DNA of 64,000 nucleotides from Stigmatella aurantiaca (GTDB lineage Bacteria; Myxococcota; Myxococcia; Myxococcales; Myxococcaceae): NCBI RefSeq assembly GCF_900109545.1, contig NZ_FOAP01000023.1, positions 62,001 to 126,000 of the forward strand, read 5' to 3'. Shown piece by piece: positions 11,616 to 19,485 of this stretch (position 1 is its first letter; each line of letters starts with the position of its first letter). The notes under the pieces were generated by a model. It saw only the letters and a program-made list of their open reading frames with translations, ran no database searches and was not told where the DNA came from. The position numbers and the translations under genes were made by a program.

Positions 11616-12824
11616 ATGTCCGCCTCCCGGCTGCTTCCCCTCGTCTTCCTCTCCGTCCTGAGCCTGCTGACGGTGCTGGGCCACCTCTACCTCTACCGGC
11701 GCCTCGTCCGAGACACTTCTTCCAACCCTCGGTGGCGGCGGGTGGCGGGTGGAATCCTGTGGGGACTGGGCGCGCTGATGCTGGGCTCGGCGGTGACGGC
11801 GCGGCTGCTGCCGCCGGGCAGCCTGCGCTCCCTCCCCTTCCTGGGGTGGACGTGGATGGCCGCTGCGGCCTACCTACTGCTGACCCTGCTGCTGCTGGGT
11901 GGGGTGCGCCTCGTCGCGAGCCGCGTCTCGCGCGGGCGCACGGAAGCCCCTGCTCCGGAAGCCGCCGCCCCCCAGGCTGTGGCCTCCGAGGAGCGGCGCC
12001 AGTTCCTCGCGCGCTCGGCCGCGGGGGGAGCCCTGCTCGTCACCGGGGGCTTCGTGGGCTACGGCACGTGGCGCTCCTTCCATCGGCCCGTCGTCAACCA
12101 GATCGCCGTGCGGCTGCCGGGCCTGCCCAAGGCGCTGGATGGATTCACGCTGGTGCAGCTCACCGACATCCACGTGGGGCCGCTCATCCAACGCCGCTTC
12201 ATGGACGCGATGGTGGAGCAGTGCAACGCGCTCAAGCCCGACGCGGTGTGCATCACGGGAGACCTGGTGGACGGCAGCGTGCAGGCCCTGGGCCCATCGG
12301 TGGCCGCGCTGTCCAACATCCGCACCCGGTTTGGCCAGTACTTCGTCACCGGCAACCATGAGTACTACTCCGGGGACGAGGAGTGGGCCGAGGCGCTGGA
12401 GCGCATGGGCATCACCGTGCTGCGCAACCGGCACGTGTCCGTGGGAGAGCCGGGGGCGTCGTTCGACATGGTGGGGGTGGATGACTGGGCGGCGCAGCGC
12501 ACGGGCTCTTCGCGGAGGTATGACCTGGACCGGGCGCTGGAGGGCCGCAATCCCGAGCGGGCCTCGGTGCTGCTCGCGCACCAGCCCGCCAACTGGCGCG
12601 TGGCGGCCCAGAAAGGCATCGGGTTGCAGCTCTCCGGCCACACGCACGGGGGCCAGTTCTTCCCCTTCACGCTGGCGGTGGCGGCGATCTGGGAACACGA
12701 CGCGGGCCACTACGAGGAGAACGGCCGCCACCTCTACGTGAGCCGGGGCACGGGATTCTGGGGCCCACCGGTGCGCGTGGCCGCGCCGCCCGAGATCGTC
12801 CAGATAACGCTCCTGGCTTCATGA
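11616..12824 (+). CDS. Membrane-anchored metallophosphoesterase (YkuE/YaeI-like)
   Basis: 402 aa. Three hydrophobic segments occupy the first about 110 residues, then a Pro/Ala linker, then a fourth hydrophobic stretch with a twin-Arg-like RRQFLARSAAGGALL near residue 127. The catalytic domain has the dinuclear metal motifs in order: LTDIHVGP, GDLVDG, GNHEYYSG, and SGHTHGGQFFPF. Relatives cleave phosphodiesters such as UDP-diacylglucosamine-like lipids, but the substrate here cannot be told. It starts 42 bp after qorB and may be read through from it. Confidence 0.9.
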   Translation: MSASRLLPLVFLSVLSLLTVLGHLYLYRRLVRDTSSNPRWRRVAGGILWGLGALMLGSAVTARLLPPGSLRSLPFLGWTWMAAAAYLLLTLLLLGGVRLVASRVSRGRTEAPAPEAAAPQAVASEERRQFLARSAAGGALLVTGGFVGYGTWRSFHRPVVNQIAVRLPGLPKALDGFTLVQLTDIHVGPLIQRRFMDAMVEQCNALKPDAVCITGDLVDGSVQALGPSVAALSNIRTRFGQYFVTGNHEYYSGDEEWAEALERMGITVLRNRHVSVGEPGASFDMVGVDDWAAQRTGSSRRYDLDRALEGRNPERASVLLAHQPANWRVAAQKGIGLQLSGHTHGGQFFPFTLAVAAIWEHDAGHYEENGRHLYVSRGTGFWGPPVRVAAPPEIVQITLLAS

Positions 12825-12985
12825 ATTGCAGGAAACTTTCCTAACAGGAAGCCCCTTAGCAGCACTCCTCAGAAAGCCAGAGTCGTCAGGCAACGCCTCG
12901 TTGGAAGGATGGCTCAACTCTTACTTTTGGTAGGCGTTCTGAATACTACGCGGTCACGTCCAACGGGCTCTGAGCGGCCTTTCTC
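12825..12985. other. Left flank of the low-GC island
   Basis: No gene is supported. A short hairpin with 6-bp arms AGGAAA/TTTCCT (12830-12842) follows the phosphoesterase stop and may help end transcription. Base composition drops visibly here and stays lower to about 18.0 kb. Confidence 0.5.
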
Positions 12986-13122
12986 CCTAGTACTACAGCA
13001 GCAGATGATGATCTCCCGCCCCAACATGTTGGGTCTGCTCGCTGGGCGAGGAGCCACATCATCTCGGGCATGCCTGGAGCAAACGACGAGGGAGCGGGCC
13101 GAAGTGCTGCTGTCGTATTAGG
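12986..13122 (+). mobile_element. MITE-like element, copy 1
   Basis: 137 bp, non-coding, starting CCTAGTACTACAGCAGCA and ending with an imperfect inverted copy of that end (17-18 bp terminal inverted repeats). It holds an internal palindrome CCCAACATGTTGGG. It is a near-identical inverted copy of 15150-15283: on comparison it differs by one extra GAT triplet and one base in the right terminus (TTAG for CTAG). CTAG at the ends suits the 4-bp YTAR target duplications of IS5-family elements, which is inference. Confidence 0.8.
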
Positions 13123-13318
13123 AGGCGCTGAGCCTTTCGGGTGGCAGTTCCGAAGGATCGCCCGCGCTCGGTCCACAGAAGCCCCCTGTGTCAGGGAAGA
13201 AGTCGCCTCCAGGTAGCCCGAGCTGCTACGATGCAACGTTGGCGTTTGGTGGGCTGTGGGGCTGGTGGGGAACTGGTTGCCTGTTAACTGCGCAGACGCG
13301 GAGCGTTCGGGACCTGCG

Positions 13319-13558
13319 ATGGGGCGCACAATGATGTTGAGCGATTTCCTTGCATTGCCGGACGAACACACTCTCTCTACCGACGATGCTCAAGCGCTAA
13401 ACGAGGCTCTCTCCAAAGCGGAACTGAAAGACATTCCGTCAGAGAAGCACTCGCTAGTAATTGATTACCTTAAGGTCGCGCTCTTGAATGGCGCCGTGGC
13501 GCCGAACATCCAAGATGATTTGCGCAGGCTCTTGGTGAAATTGAAGGCAGCGTCATGA
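13319..13558 (+). CDS. Small hypothetical protein in MITE-bracketed unit
   Basis: 79 aa (alternative starts at 13331 and 13334). It is acidic and Leu-rich with no signal peptide, contains MLSDFLALPDEHTLSTDDAQ near the start and ends in a helical DDLRRLLVKLKAAS. The stop overlaps an ATG of the next frame (ATGA at 13555). No family is recognised. Codon use is less GC-biased than that of neighbours outside the unit, which suggests transfer. The initiation site is uncertain because the ribosome site is weak. Confidence 0.5.
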   Translation: MGRTMMLSDFLALPDEHTLSTDDAQALNEALSKAELKDIPSEKHSLVIDYLKVALLNGAVAPNIQDDLRRLLVKLKAAS

Positions 13559-13623
13559 CGCACGCGCCTTCGGATCTAACCGCGCCAATGAGTTCGGCAT
13601 CACCCAAGTCGAAGGAGTCTGTA

Positions 13624-15126
13624 ATGCATCGCCATAGGCAGCAATGCGCAGCGTTCATGCTGATCGGCAGCGTGTCGCTGCTCAGCGCCTGCGCCAGCGT
13701 CCCGAACATTCCGCCGCCACGCATGGTGCCTTTGGAGCAGCCGATACGCATGCTGACTCTCGAGCAAGCAATGTCTCATGAACGCGCTTTGCAGGCGAAG
13801 CACGTGGAGGTGCCATCACTTCTCGCGGCATTGCCGGAGAAACTGTACACCCAGCCGATTAACAAGTCCGAGCCGTGCAAGCTCCCGACGAGCAAGGATC
13901 AGCTTGAGCGCAAGAACTTCCGCGCTTTCTGGGATGGCGACTGCAAGAATGGCTATGCCTACGGCATGGGTCGCGATATCGCCATTTCCGATACGCATCA
14001 CGTCGAGGAAATCACCATCCACAATGGAAATGGCAATAGCTTCGGGCACCCCTCGGTTGTTGTGGACTTCGTGAACAACACTGCTGGCTATCGCGTTTCG
14101 CAGTCGGACTATTCGTCGGCAGGCTTGTTTGAGGTAGCCCAGAGCAACGTCGCCAACTTCAATGTCATCTATCAGGTCGGCGAAACTTCGGCTAAAAAGA
14201 AGGCCTTTGCCTTCGCCAGTCCGTTCTCGCCGGTAAGGAACCGGGTCTTGGAGGAGCAGGGAGTCCGGTGGATGTCGCAAGAAACGGCAGCCGGTTACCC
14301 TTTCGACAACCCCTCTCAACTGGAATCGGGGCTCATGGTGCAAGACCCCACCAACAATCAACCCGTGCTTGCCCTTGAGCGATACGCCGGCGGAGCCATT
14401 GTGCAGCGCGTTTTCGACAATGGCGTGCAAGAGGCTGTGCGACTTCCCGCCGAATACCTGAGCCACATGCACGAGAAATTCGCCGAGATCGATAGGACCA
14501 TCAACAAGGCGCTCGCCGCTCACGGCAGGGCGCAGCAGTTGGAGCGCGAGTACTTGCATATGGCTTGCAGCGGCAAACACGTCATCAAGGGTCTGGACTC
14601 GGCCACCGCAACCCAGATCTGCAACTGGCGTGACAAGTTCGCGGAGGCGTACGCTCAGGCACAAGCTAAGTACGATCAACACCTGGCGACGCAACGCGCC
14701 AAGCAGGAGGCGCAAGCCCAGCGTAACCATCAATTGCAGCAGGAGCGCGCGCATCAGTTCAACGAGATGGCTGCGGCGCACGCAGCGCAGCAGGCCCAAG
14801 CCCAGCTTGAGTATCAACAAACCATGCGGGATTTGGAGGAAACCAATAGGCAGTTGCAGCAAACAACTAATCGAATCATCGAGTCCAACGCACGGTTTGG
14901 CAGCAGCATGCAGCCCAGTACTTACGACTGGCAGCAGCCAAATCGGCAGTATCAAGCCCCAAAGCCGGACTGGACGAAGCGCACGTACACCCCTTCCTAT
15001 GGGCCAGCTGCCTTAACTGACAAACGGTGGGAGAACGGTGTGCTCTGGTGTATCTACTCAAATGGTCGGGTCCATCAGGCGGGAGGGACCATGTGCCCAC
15101 AGCAAATGTTTTTTCAGGGCCAGTGA
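13624..15126 (+). CDS. Cargo lipoprotein with MORN-like motif and coiled coil
   Basis: 500 aa. ATG 13624 is chosen over the longer frame because an AAGGAG site (13612-13617) precedes it and it opens a lipoprotein signal with lipobox LLSAC (Cys near residue 23). A degenerate MORN-like motif (FWDGDCKNGYAYGMGR) lies near residue 105. Residues about 300-420 form a Gln/Ala/Arg-rich coiled coil. The tail contains two Cys (WCIYSNGRVHQAGGTMC). The family is not recognised. It is the main cargo between the inverted elements, and its AT-ending codons are unlike those of the host. An envelope-anchored structural role is plausible; nothing shows an enzyme activity. Confidence 0.7.
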   Translation: MHRHRQQCAAFMLIGSVSLLSACASVPNIPPPRMVPLEQPIRMLTLEQAMSHERALQAKHVEVPSLLAALPEKLYTQPINKSEPCKLPTSKDQLERKNFRAFWDGDCKNGYAYGMGRDIAISDTHHVEEITIHNGNGNSFGHPSVVVDFVNNTAGYRVSQSDYSSAGLFEVAQSNVANFNVIYQVGETSAKKKAFAFASPFSPVRNRVLEEQGVRWMSQETAAGYPFDNPSQLESGLMVQDPTNNQPVLALERYAGGAIVQRVFDNGVQEAVRLPAEYLSHMHEKFAEIDRTINKALAAHGRAQQLEREYLHMACSGKHVIKGLDSATATQICNWRDKFAEAYAQAQAKYDQHLATQRAKQEAQAQRNHQLQQERAHQFNEMAAAHAAQQAQAQLEYQQTMRDLEETNRQLQQTTNRIIESNARFGSSMQPSTYDWQQPNRQYQAPKPDWTKRTYTPSYGPAALTDKRWENGVLWCIYSNGRVHQAGGTMCPQQMFFQGQ

Positions 15127-15149
15127 GCCACACTGGAGTTGACTTGGTT

Positions 15150-15283
15150 CCTAGTACGACAGCAGCACTTCGGCCCGCTCCCTCGTCGTTTGCTCCAGGC
15201 ATGCCCGAGATGATGTGGCTCCTCGCCCAGCGAGCAGACCCAACATGTTGGGGCGGGAGATCATCTGCTGCTGTAGTACTAGG
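15150..15283 (-). mobile_element. MITE-like element, copy 2 (inverted)
   Basis: 134 bp, inverted relative to copy 1. It has the better conserved ends: CCTAGTAC[G/T]ACAGCAGCA at both termini and CTAG at both borders. It starts 23 bp after the cargo gene stop. No open frame of note, so it is non-autonomous. Confidence 0.8.
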
Positions 15284-15366
15284 AAGATTTTTCCGGATAC
15301 CAGCGAACTTCAGGAGGCGGTTCCCTCGGAGCGATGTCTCGATATGATCGGGTAGTACCCACTCGG

Positions 15367-15403
15367 CAACTCAACAGGCACCTCTTCCGCGCCTGTTGAG
15401 TTG
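15367..15403 (-). terminator. Hairpin downstream of RCC1 gene
   Basis: Perfect 13-bp arms, CAACTCAACAGGC at 15367-15379 and its complement at 15391-15403, with an 11-nt loop. It lies 33 bp past the stop of the leftward RCC1 gene. No T-run follows on either strand, so intrinsic termination is likely but not certain. Confidence 0.5.
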
Positions 15404-15435
15404 ATCAAGCGCTCTCAACCGCCGAGAACTTCATC

Positions 15436-17670
15436 TCAATATAACAATGAGCGAATGGGGGTAGTAACGTATCGAGTGTATCCCCCATTTCCTATCTCGC
15501 CGTAGGAATTGGCCCCCCAGGCCCACACCGTACCGTCTGAGGTTAGCGCCAATGAGTGGGATCTTCCAGCAGACACAATGGTCGCACCGCTCAGCCCTTG
15601 TACCTGCACCGGCACGATACGGCCTCCAGTAGTACTATCTCCAAGCTGTCCGAAGTAATTATCGCCCCAAGCCCACACCGTGCCATCCGAGCGCACTGCC
15701 AGTGAGTGAAAATACCCTGAGGCCACGGCCCTTGCCCCGTTCAGCACTAGCACTGGCACGGTGCTATTCCAATCGGAACTACCATCTCCCAACTGGCCAG
15801 AAAAATTATCGCCCCAAGCCCACACCGTGCCGTCCGATCGCATGCCCAACGAGTGGAAGGTGCCTGCGGCTACCGCTACCACCCCACTTAGGACCTGCAC
15901 CGACACCGGTACGGTTCGGTCGCTCGTGGTTCCATCTCCCAACTGGCCAGAGGTATTGTAGCCCCAAGCCTTAACCATGCCGTCTGAGCGGCCAGCCAAC
16001 GAGTGGAGGTTGTTGGCTGCCACGAATGCCCCACTTAGCACTGGCACCTGCACCGGCAGGGTGCTGTTGTTCGTGGTGCCATCTCCCAGTTGGCCCAAAA
16101 TATTATCGCCCCAGGCCCACACTGTGCCATCGAAACGAACGGCCAAAGAGTGCTCCGAGCCTGCGGCTACAGCTATTACACCGCTCAACCCCTGGACCTG
16201 CACTGGCATGAGGTGGCTATTCGTAGTGCCATCGCCCAGTTGACCAGAGTTGTTGTCGCCCCAGGCCCACACTGTGCCATCGAAGCGAACAGCCAGAGAG
16301 TGGGTCGAGCCTGCGGATACAACCACCCCTCCGCCAAATCCTTGTACCTGCACGGGTACATTACGGTTTTTCGTGGAGCCATCACCCAACTGACCTGCAT
16401 AGTTGGACCCCCAAGCCCACACTGTACCATCAGAGCGTAAGGCCAGTGAATGGTGTTCACCTGCAGCCGTAACTACTACTCCGCTCAGCCCTTGCACTGG
16501 GACCGGCACGGTGTTGACGTACGCAGTGCCATCTCCTCGCTCTCCATACTCATTGTCGCCCCAAGCCCATACAGTACCGTTAGAGAGTAGGGCCAACGAA
16601 TGATTAACGCCTGCGGCTACCGATATGCCTCCGCTCAGCGCCTGTACCTGCACTGGCACCGTGCGGTTGCCTCCAGTGACATTTCCCAGCTGGCCGTAAA
16701 AGTTTTCACCCCAGGCCCATGTCGTGCCATCGGAGCGTATTGCCAGCGAGTAACCTTGACCTCCAGCCACGGCCACCCCCCCGCCCAGCTCTTGCACTTG
16801 CACCGGCAGAGTACGCGTGATTGTGGAACCGTCCCCCAGTTGACCTGAGAAATTGGCCCCCCAGGCCCACACTGCTCCGTCCGAGCGAACCGCCAGCGAG
16901 TGGCCATAACCTGTAGCCACGGCCGTTATCCCGTTCACGCCCTGCACTTGTACCGGCAGAGTGCGACTACTCGTGGAGCCATCCCCCAATTGGCCGGAGA
17001 AGTTAGCGCCCCATGCCCACACCGTTCCGTCCGAGCGCATCGCCAATGAATGGTTACCACCCGTAGCCACAGTTATTGCCCCACTCAGTCCCGGCACTTG
17101 CACCGGCACCCTGCGCCCGTTCGTGGAACCATCTCCTAGCTGGCCATAGGTGTTGTTCCCCCAAGCCCATACCGTTCCATCCGAGCGCACAACCAACGAA
17201 TGGTCAGAGCATGCCGCTACAGTCACTGCTCCACTCAACCCTTGCACCTGCACCGGCACAGCGCGGTTAGTCCAAGCATTATCCCCCAACTGGCCATAGG
17301 TGTTGTCCCCCCAAGCCCATACCGTTCCGTCAAAGCGCACAGCCAGCGAGTGGTTGGTGCCCGCCGCCACAGCTACTATCCCATTCAGTCCCTGCACTTG
17401 CACCGGTACAGTGCGGCTCTCCGTAGAGCCATCGCCTAACTGGCTATAGGCATTACTGCCTACAGCCCACACCGTACCATCTGGATGCACTGACAAGGAA
17501 TGGCTTCCCCCGGCAGCAATACGTTTGCGCCCCTGAGCGCCGCCAAGAGAGGAAGAAAGCGATGCTTTCTCCAGCCGCTCATCTACGGGATGCGTACAGC
17601 CAACGGCCAACCAAATACCAAACAGGATACCAAACACCTTGGTTCCCCACCCCCGAGAACTGCTTTGCAT
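15436..17670 (-). CDS. RCC1-repeat lipoprotein, 14 repeats
   Basis: 744 aa. Lipoprotein signal with LAVGC (Cys about residue 25), then a short linker, then 14 consecutive RCC1-type repeats of about 50 residues to the C-terminus, each with HSLAVRSDGTVWAWG and GQLGDGST-like segments. RCC1 propellers have seven blades, so 14 repeats would make two complete propellers. It is probably an outer-membrane or surface protein; the ligand is unknown. DNA identity between repeats is high and GC is lower than in neighbours, suggesting recent expansion or transfer. It has its own hairpin downstream. A seven-repeat relative is at 48272-49348. Confidence 0.92.
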   Translation of the reverse strand: MQSSSRGWGTKVFGILFGIWLAVGCTHPVDERLEKASLSSSLGGAQGRKRIAAGGSHSLSVHPDGTVWAVGSNAYSQLGDGSTESRTVPVQVQGLNGIVAVAAGTNHSLAVRFDGTVWAWGDNTYGQLGDNAWTNRAVPVQVQGLSGAVTVAACSDHSLVVRSDGTVWAWGNNTYGQLGDGSTNGRRVPVQVPGLSGAITVATGGNHSLAMRSDGTVWAWGANFSGQLGDGSTSSRTLPVQVQGVNGITAVATGYGHSLAVRSDGAVWAWGANFSGQLGDGSTITRTLPVQVQELGGGVAVAGGQGYSLAIRSDGTTWAWGENFYGQLGNVTGGNRTVPVQVQALSGGISVAAGVNHSLALLSNGTVWAWGDNEYGERGDGTAYVNTVPVPVQGLSGVVVTAAGEHHSLALRSDGTVWAWGSNYAGQLGDGSTKNRNVPVQVQGFGGGVVVSAGSTHSLAVRFDGTVWAWGDNNSGQLGDGTTNSHLMPVQVQGLSGVIAVAAGSEHSLAVRFDGTVWAWGDNILGQLGDGTTNNSTLPVQVPVLSGAFVAANNLHSLAGRSDGMVKAWGYNTSGQLGDGTTSDRTVPVSVQVLSGVVAVAAGTFHSLGMRSDGTVWAWGDNFSGQLGDGSSDWNSTVPVLVLNGARAVASGYFHSLAVRSDGTVWAWGDNYFGQLGDSTTGGRIVPVQVQGLSGATIVSAGRSHSLALTSDGTVWAWGANSYGEIGNGGYTRYVTTPIRSLLY

Positions 17671-18008
17671 TCTACACCTCTCGACTTCACAAAAACTGAA
17701 AAAGGAAACTGATCACGCCGTTCAAAAAACCTCGTTGATCGCCTCAGTGGTATTGACGAGGTTGACTATCCTGGCAAAGCCGACGCCGCGTCATTCCCTT
17801 GAAATGAAAAGGGATCTTTGAAGGCATCAGCCCTCTATGGCATCATGTATTAGCCTCACGAACCGGAACAAGGGATTCTAGAGCCCAGAGCTGGCGCGCT
17901 TGGCCTCCCTGCACCTCCCTCTCGACAGGGTTCGTTGTTAGAGTCACAGAGGCTGGGCTACGCTCCTTCGCTTCCAGAATCCGTCTGACCGCCGCCACGG
18001 GAGGAACG
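17671..18008. other. 338-bp intergenic region, right flank of island
   Basis: Divergent gap between the RCC1 gene and the cyclase-like gene, so it should hold two promoters. It is AT-richer up to about 17880 and then returns to normal composition. I see no convincing -35/-10 pair, tRNA or repeat. A GAGG-type ribosome site (18000-18004) precedes the rightward gene. Confidence 0.5.
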
Positions 18009-19457
18009 ATGACGATTTTCAAGAAGACGAATGGCTCCAGCCCTTCTCTGCCCACGTCCCAGACGTCACGGACCCAGGGCACTCCCGGGACGTCCCAGCC
18101 CGGAACATCTGCCCCCTCTTCGCAGACCCAGGCGCCCACGCCCTCCTCCTCCACCCCGCCCCAGAAGGACGCCTTCGGCAAGAAGACCGGTGTCACCGAG
18201 AGCACGCCGCTCCTGGGCGCCCCGTCCACGAATCCCAAGGACACCCAGCGGGCCCACGAGCAGCTCCAGAGCAACCCCCGGAAGCCCATCTACGCTCCAG
18301 CGAAGGAGACGAGCCAGCACCGCGAGAACAAGTTCTACAAGGACGGCTCCGAGAACGAGAACATCCACACCGTCATCTACAAGTCGGCCACCCCGGCCGA
18401 CTCCATCGGGTGGTCCCAGCGGGAGTTCTTCGAGAAGCTGGGCGACCACCGCCACCCGGTGGGCTCGCTCGAGCGCAACGCCGAGCAGGAGTACCTGCTG
18501 GCCAACATGCCCAAGGGCGCCCTGCACGAGGCCGCCCAGATCGCCAACAAGACCGGGGTGGGCATCGCCGTGCGCGGCACCGGGCTCCTGGCCCACATGG
18601 GCATCGAGTCCGGCAGCCCCACCAAGGCCCAGGAGTTCAAGAACAAGACCTCCAAGGAAACGGACCTCTGGCTGTGTGACGCGATGACCTTCGGCGACGT
18701 GGGCGCGGTGGTGCATTACGACCCGCGCACGACGGGCACCGCGAAGGACGCCTCGCTCCCGCCCATCCCCGGCCGCGAGCCCAAGCAGGAGTGGCAGCAG
18801 TTCGTGGACACCGCCTGGAGCGCCAAGCGCGCGCACATCGAACAAAGCCGCATCCCCCAGCTCGAAAGCCTCACCCGCAAGGGCAAGGTCTCCCCCCCCA
18901 CCGACGAGAAGCAGTGGGCGCAGCTCAAGGGCCAGTTCGAGTCCCGCCTCGCCGAGTTCCGCGACGAGGACTCGCACTACCGCGAGGGTGGCCCCTACGC
19001 GAAGCACGTGAGCCTCCAGGGCCCCTTCATCCACCTCAAGGAGCGGCCCGGTGAGCACATGTATGGCGATCACGACCTCTTCGCCTTCACCACCGGAGGG
19101 TTCGGCAAGCTGACGCTCGACAACACCCCGCAGCTGCGGGACGTCCAGAAGGCGCTCCAGGAGGCGGACACGTTCCAGGCCCAGCACGGCGGCATCTGGA
19201 ACTGGCAACCCCAGGAGAAGTCCCACGAGGCCATCAAGGCGAAGATCATGGGCGCGCACTCGCCCCCATCGGGGGAGCCGCTGGTCTACGTTCAGCCTGG
19301 AGGGGCCGTGTCCGCGGCCTTCTACATCCCCGCGGACCCCAGCACCCAGACGGAAGAGAGGCTGGTCTCCGCCTGGGACGCCCCCAACGCCACGAAGTGG
19401 CTGGAGTCGACCCACAGCGGCGCGGAGCTGCTCAAGAAGCAGAACCCCACGTCATAG
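18009..19457 (+). CDS. Putative edema-factor/ExoY-type nucleotidyl cyclase
   Basis: 482 aa, no signal peptide. Residues 5-80 are Ser/Thr/Pro-rich and probably disordered. The following domain shows, in order, Arg189 (GIAVRGTG), Lys206 (ESGSPTKA), Lys213 (KNKTS), DxD at Asp354/Asp356 (GDHDLFAF), His393 (QHGGIWN) and Asn398. As recalled, Bacillus anthracis edema factor has R329, K346, K353, D491, D493, H577 and N583; the first three have identical spacing (17 and 7). This suggests a class II adenylyl/nucleotidyl cyclase that would make cyclic nucleotides, possibly as an effector. The His of the edema-factor HGK segment is not conserved (Lys211). The family call is inference from motifs; a metal-independent unrelated fold is possible. 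Confidence 0.5.
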   Translation: MTIFKKTNGSSPSLPTSQTSRTQGTPGTSQPGTSAPSSQTQAPTPSSSTPPQKDAFGKKTGVTESTPLLGAPSTNPKDTQRAHEQLQSNPRKPIYAPAKETSQHRENKFYKDGSENENIHTVIYKSATPADSIGWSQREFFEKLGDHRHPVGSLERNAEQEYLLANMPKGALHEAAQIANKTGVGIAVRGTGLLAHMGIESGSPTKAQEFKNKTSKETDLWLCDAMTFGDVGAVVHYDPRTTGTAKDASLPPIPGREPKQEWQQFVDTAWSAKRAHIEQSRIPQLESLTRKGKVSPPTDEKQWAQLKGQFESRLAEFRDEDSHYREGGPYAKHVSLQGPFIHLKERPGEHMYGDHDLFAFTTGGFGKLTLDNTPQLRDVQKALQEADTFQAQHGGIWNWQPQEKSHEAIKAKIMGAHSPPSGEPLVYVQPGGAVSAAFYIPADPSTQTEERLVSAWDAPNATKWLESTHSGAELLKKQNPTS

Positions 19458-19485
19458 CCACGGCCCCCCTCCCGTCACGGGGAGC

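Larger units (their letters stand above)
12986..15283. mobile_element. Composite unit: two inverted MITE-like copies around a two-gene cargo
   Basis: Two almost identical 134/137-bp elements in inverted orientation form long terminal repeats of a 2.3-kb unit. Inside are a 79-aa ORF and a 500-aa lipoprotein gene with clearly lower GC and less biased codons than the surrounding chromosome. No transposase is present, so movement would need an enzyme in trans acting on the outer ends. Both outer borders read CTAG (12987-12990 and 15279-15282). The repeat structure is seen directly; mobility is inferred. Confidence 0.6.

Noticed and set aside
12909-13121. 70-aa rightward open frame across MITE copy 1
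   Set aside because: Runs through the non-coding MITE-like element and has no ribosome site or recognisable protein.
15436-17670. Regular DNA repeats read as a CRISPR array
   Set aside because: The period is about 150 bp, spacers are not unique, and the frame is an intact 14-repeat RCC1 protein.
17820-17900. AT-richer stretch near 17.85 kb as a tRNA or attachment site
   Set aside because: No cloverleaf could be drawn and no repeated copy of the sequence was seen at the left side of the island.
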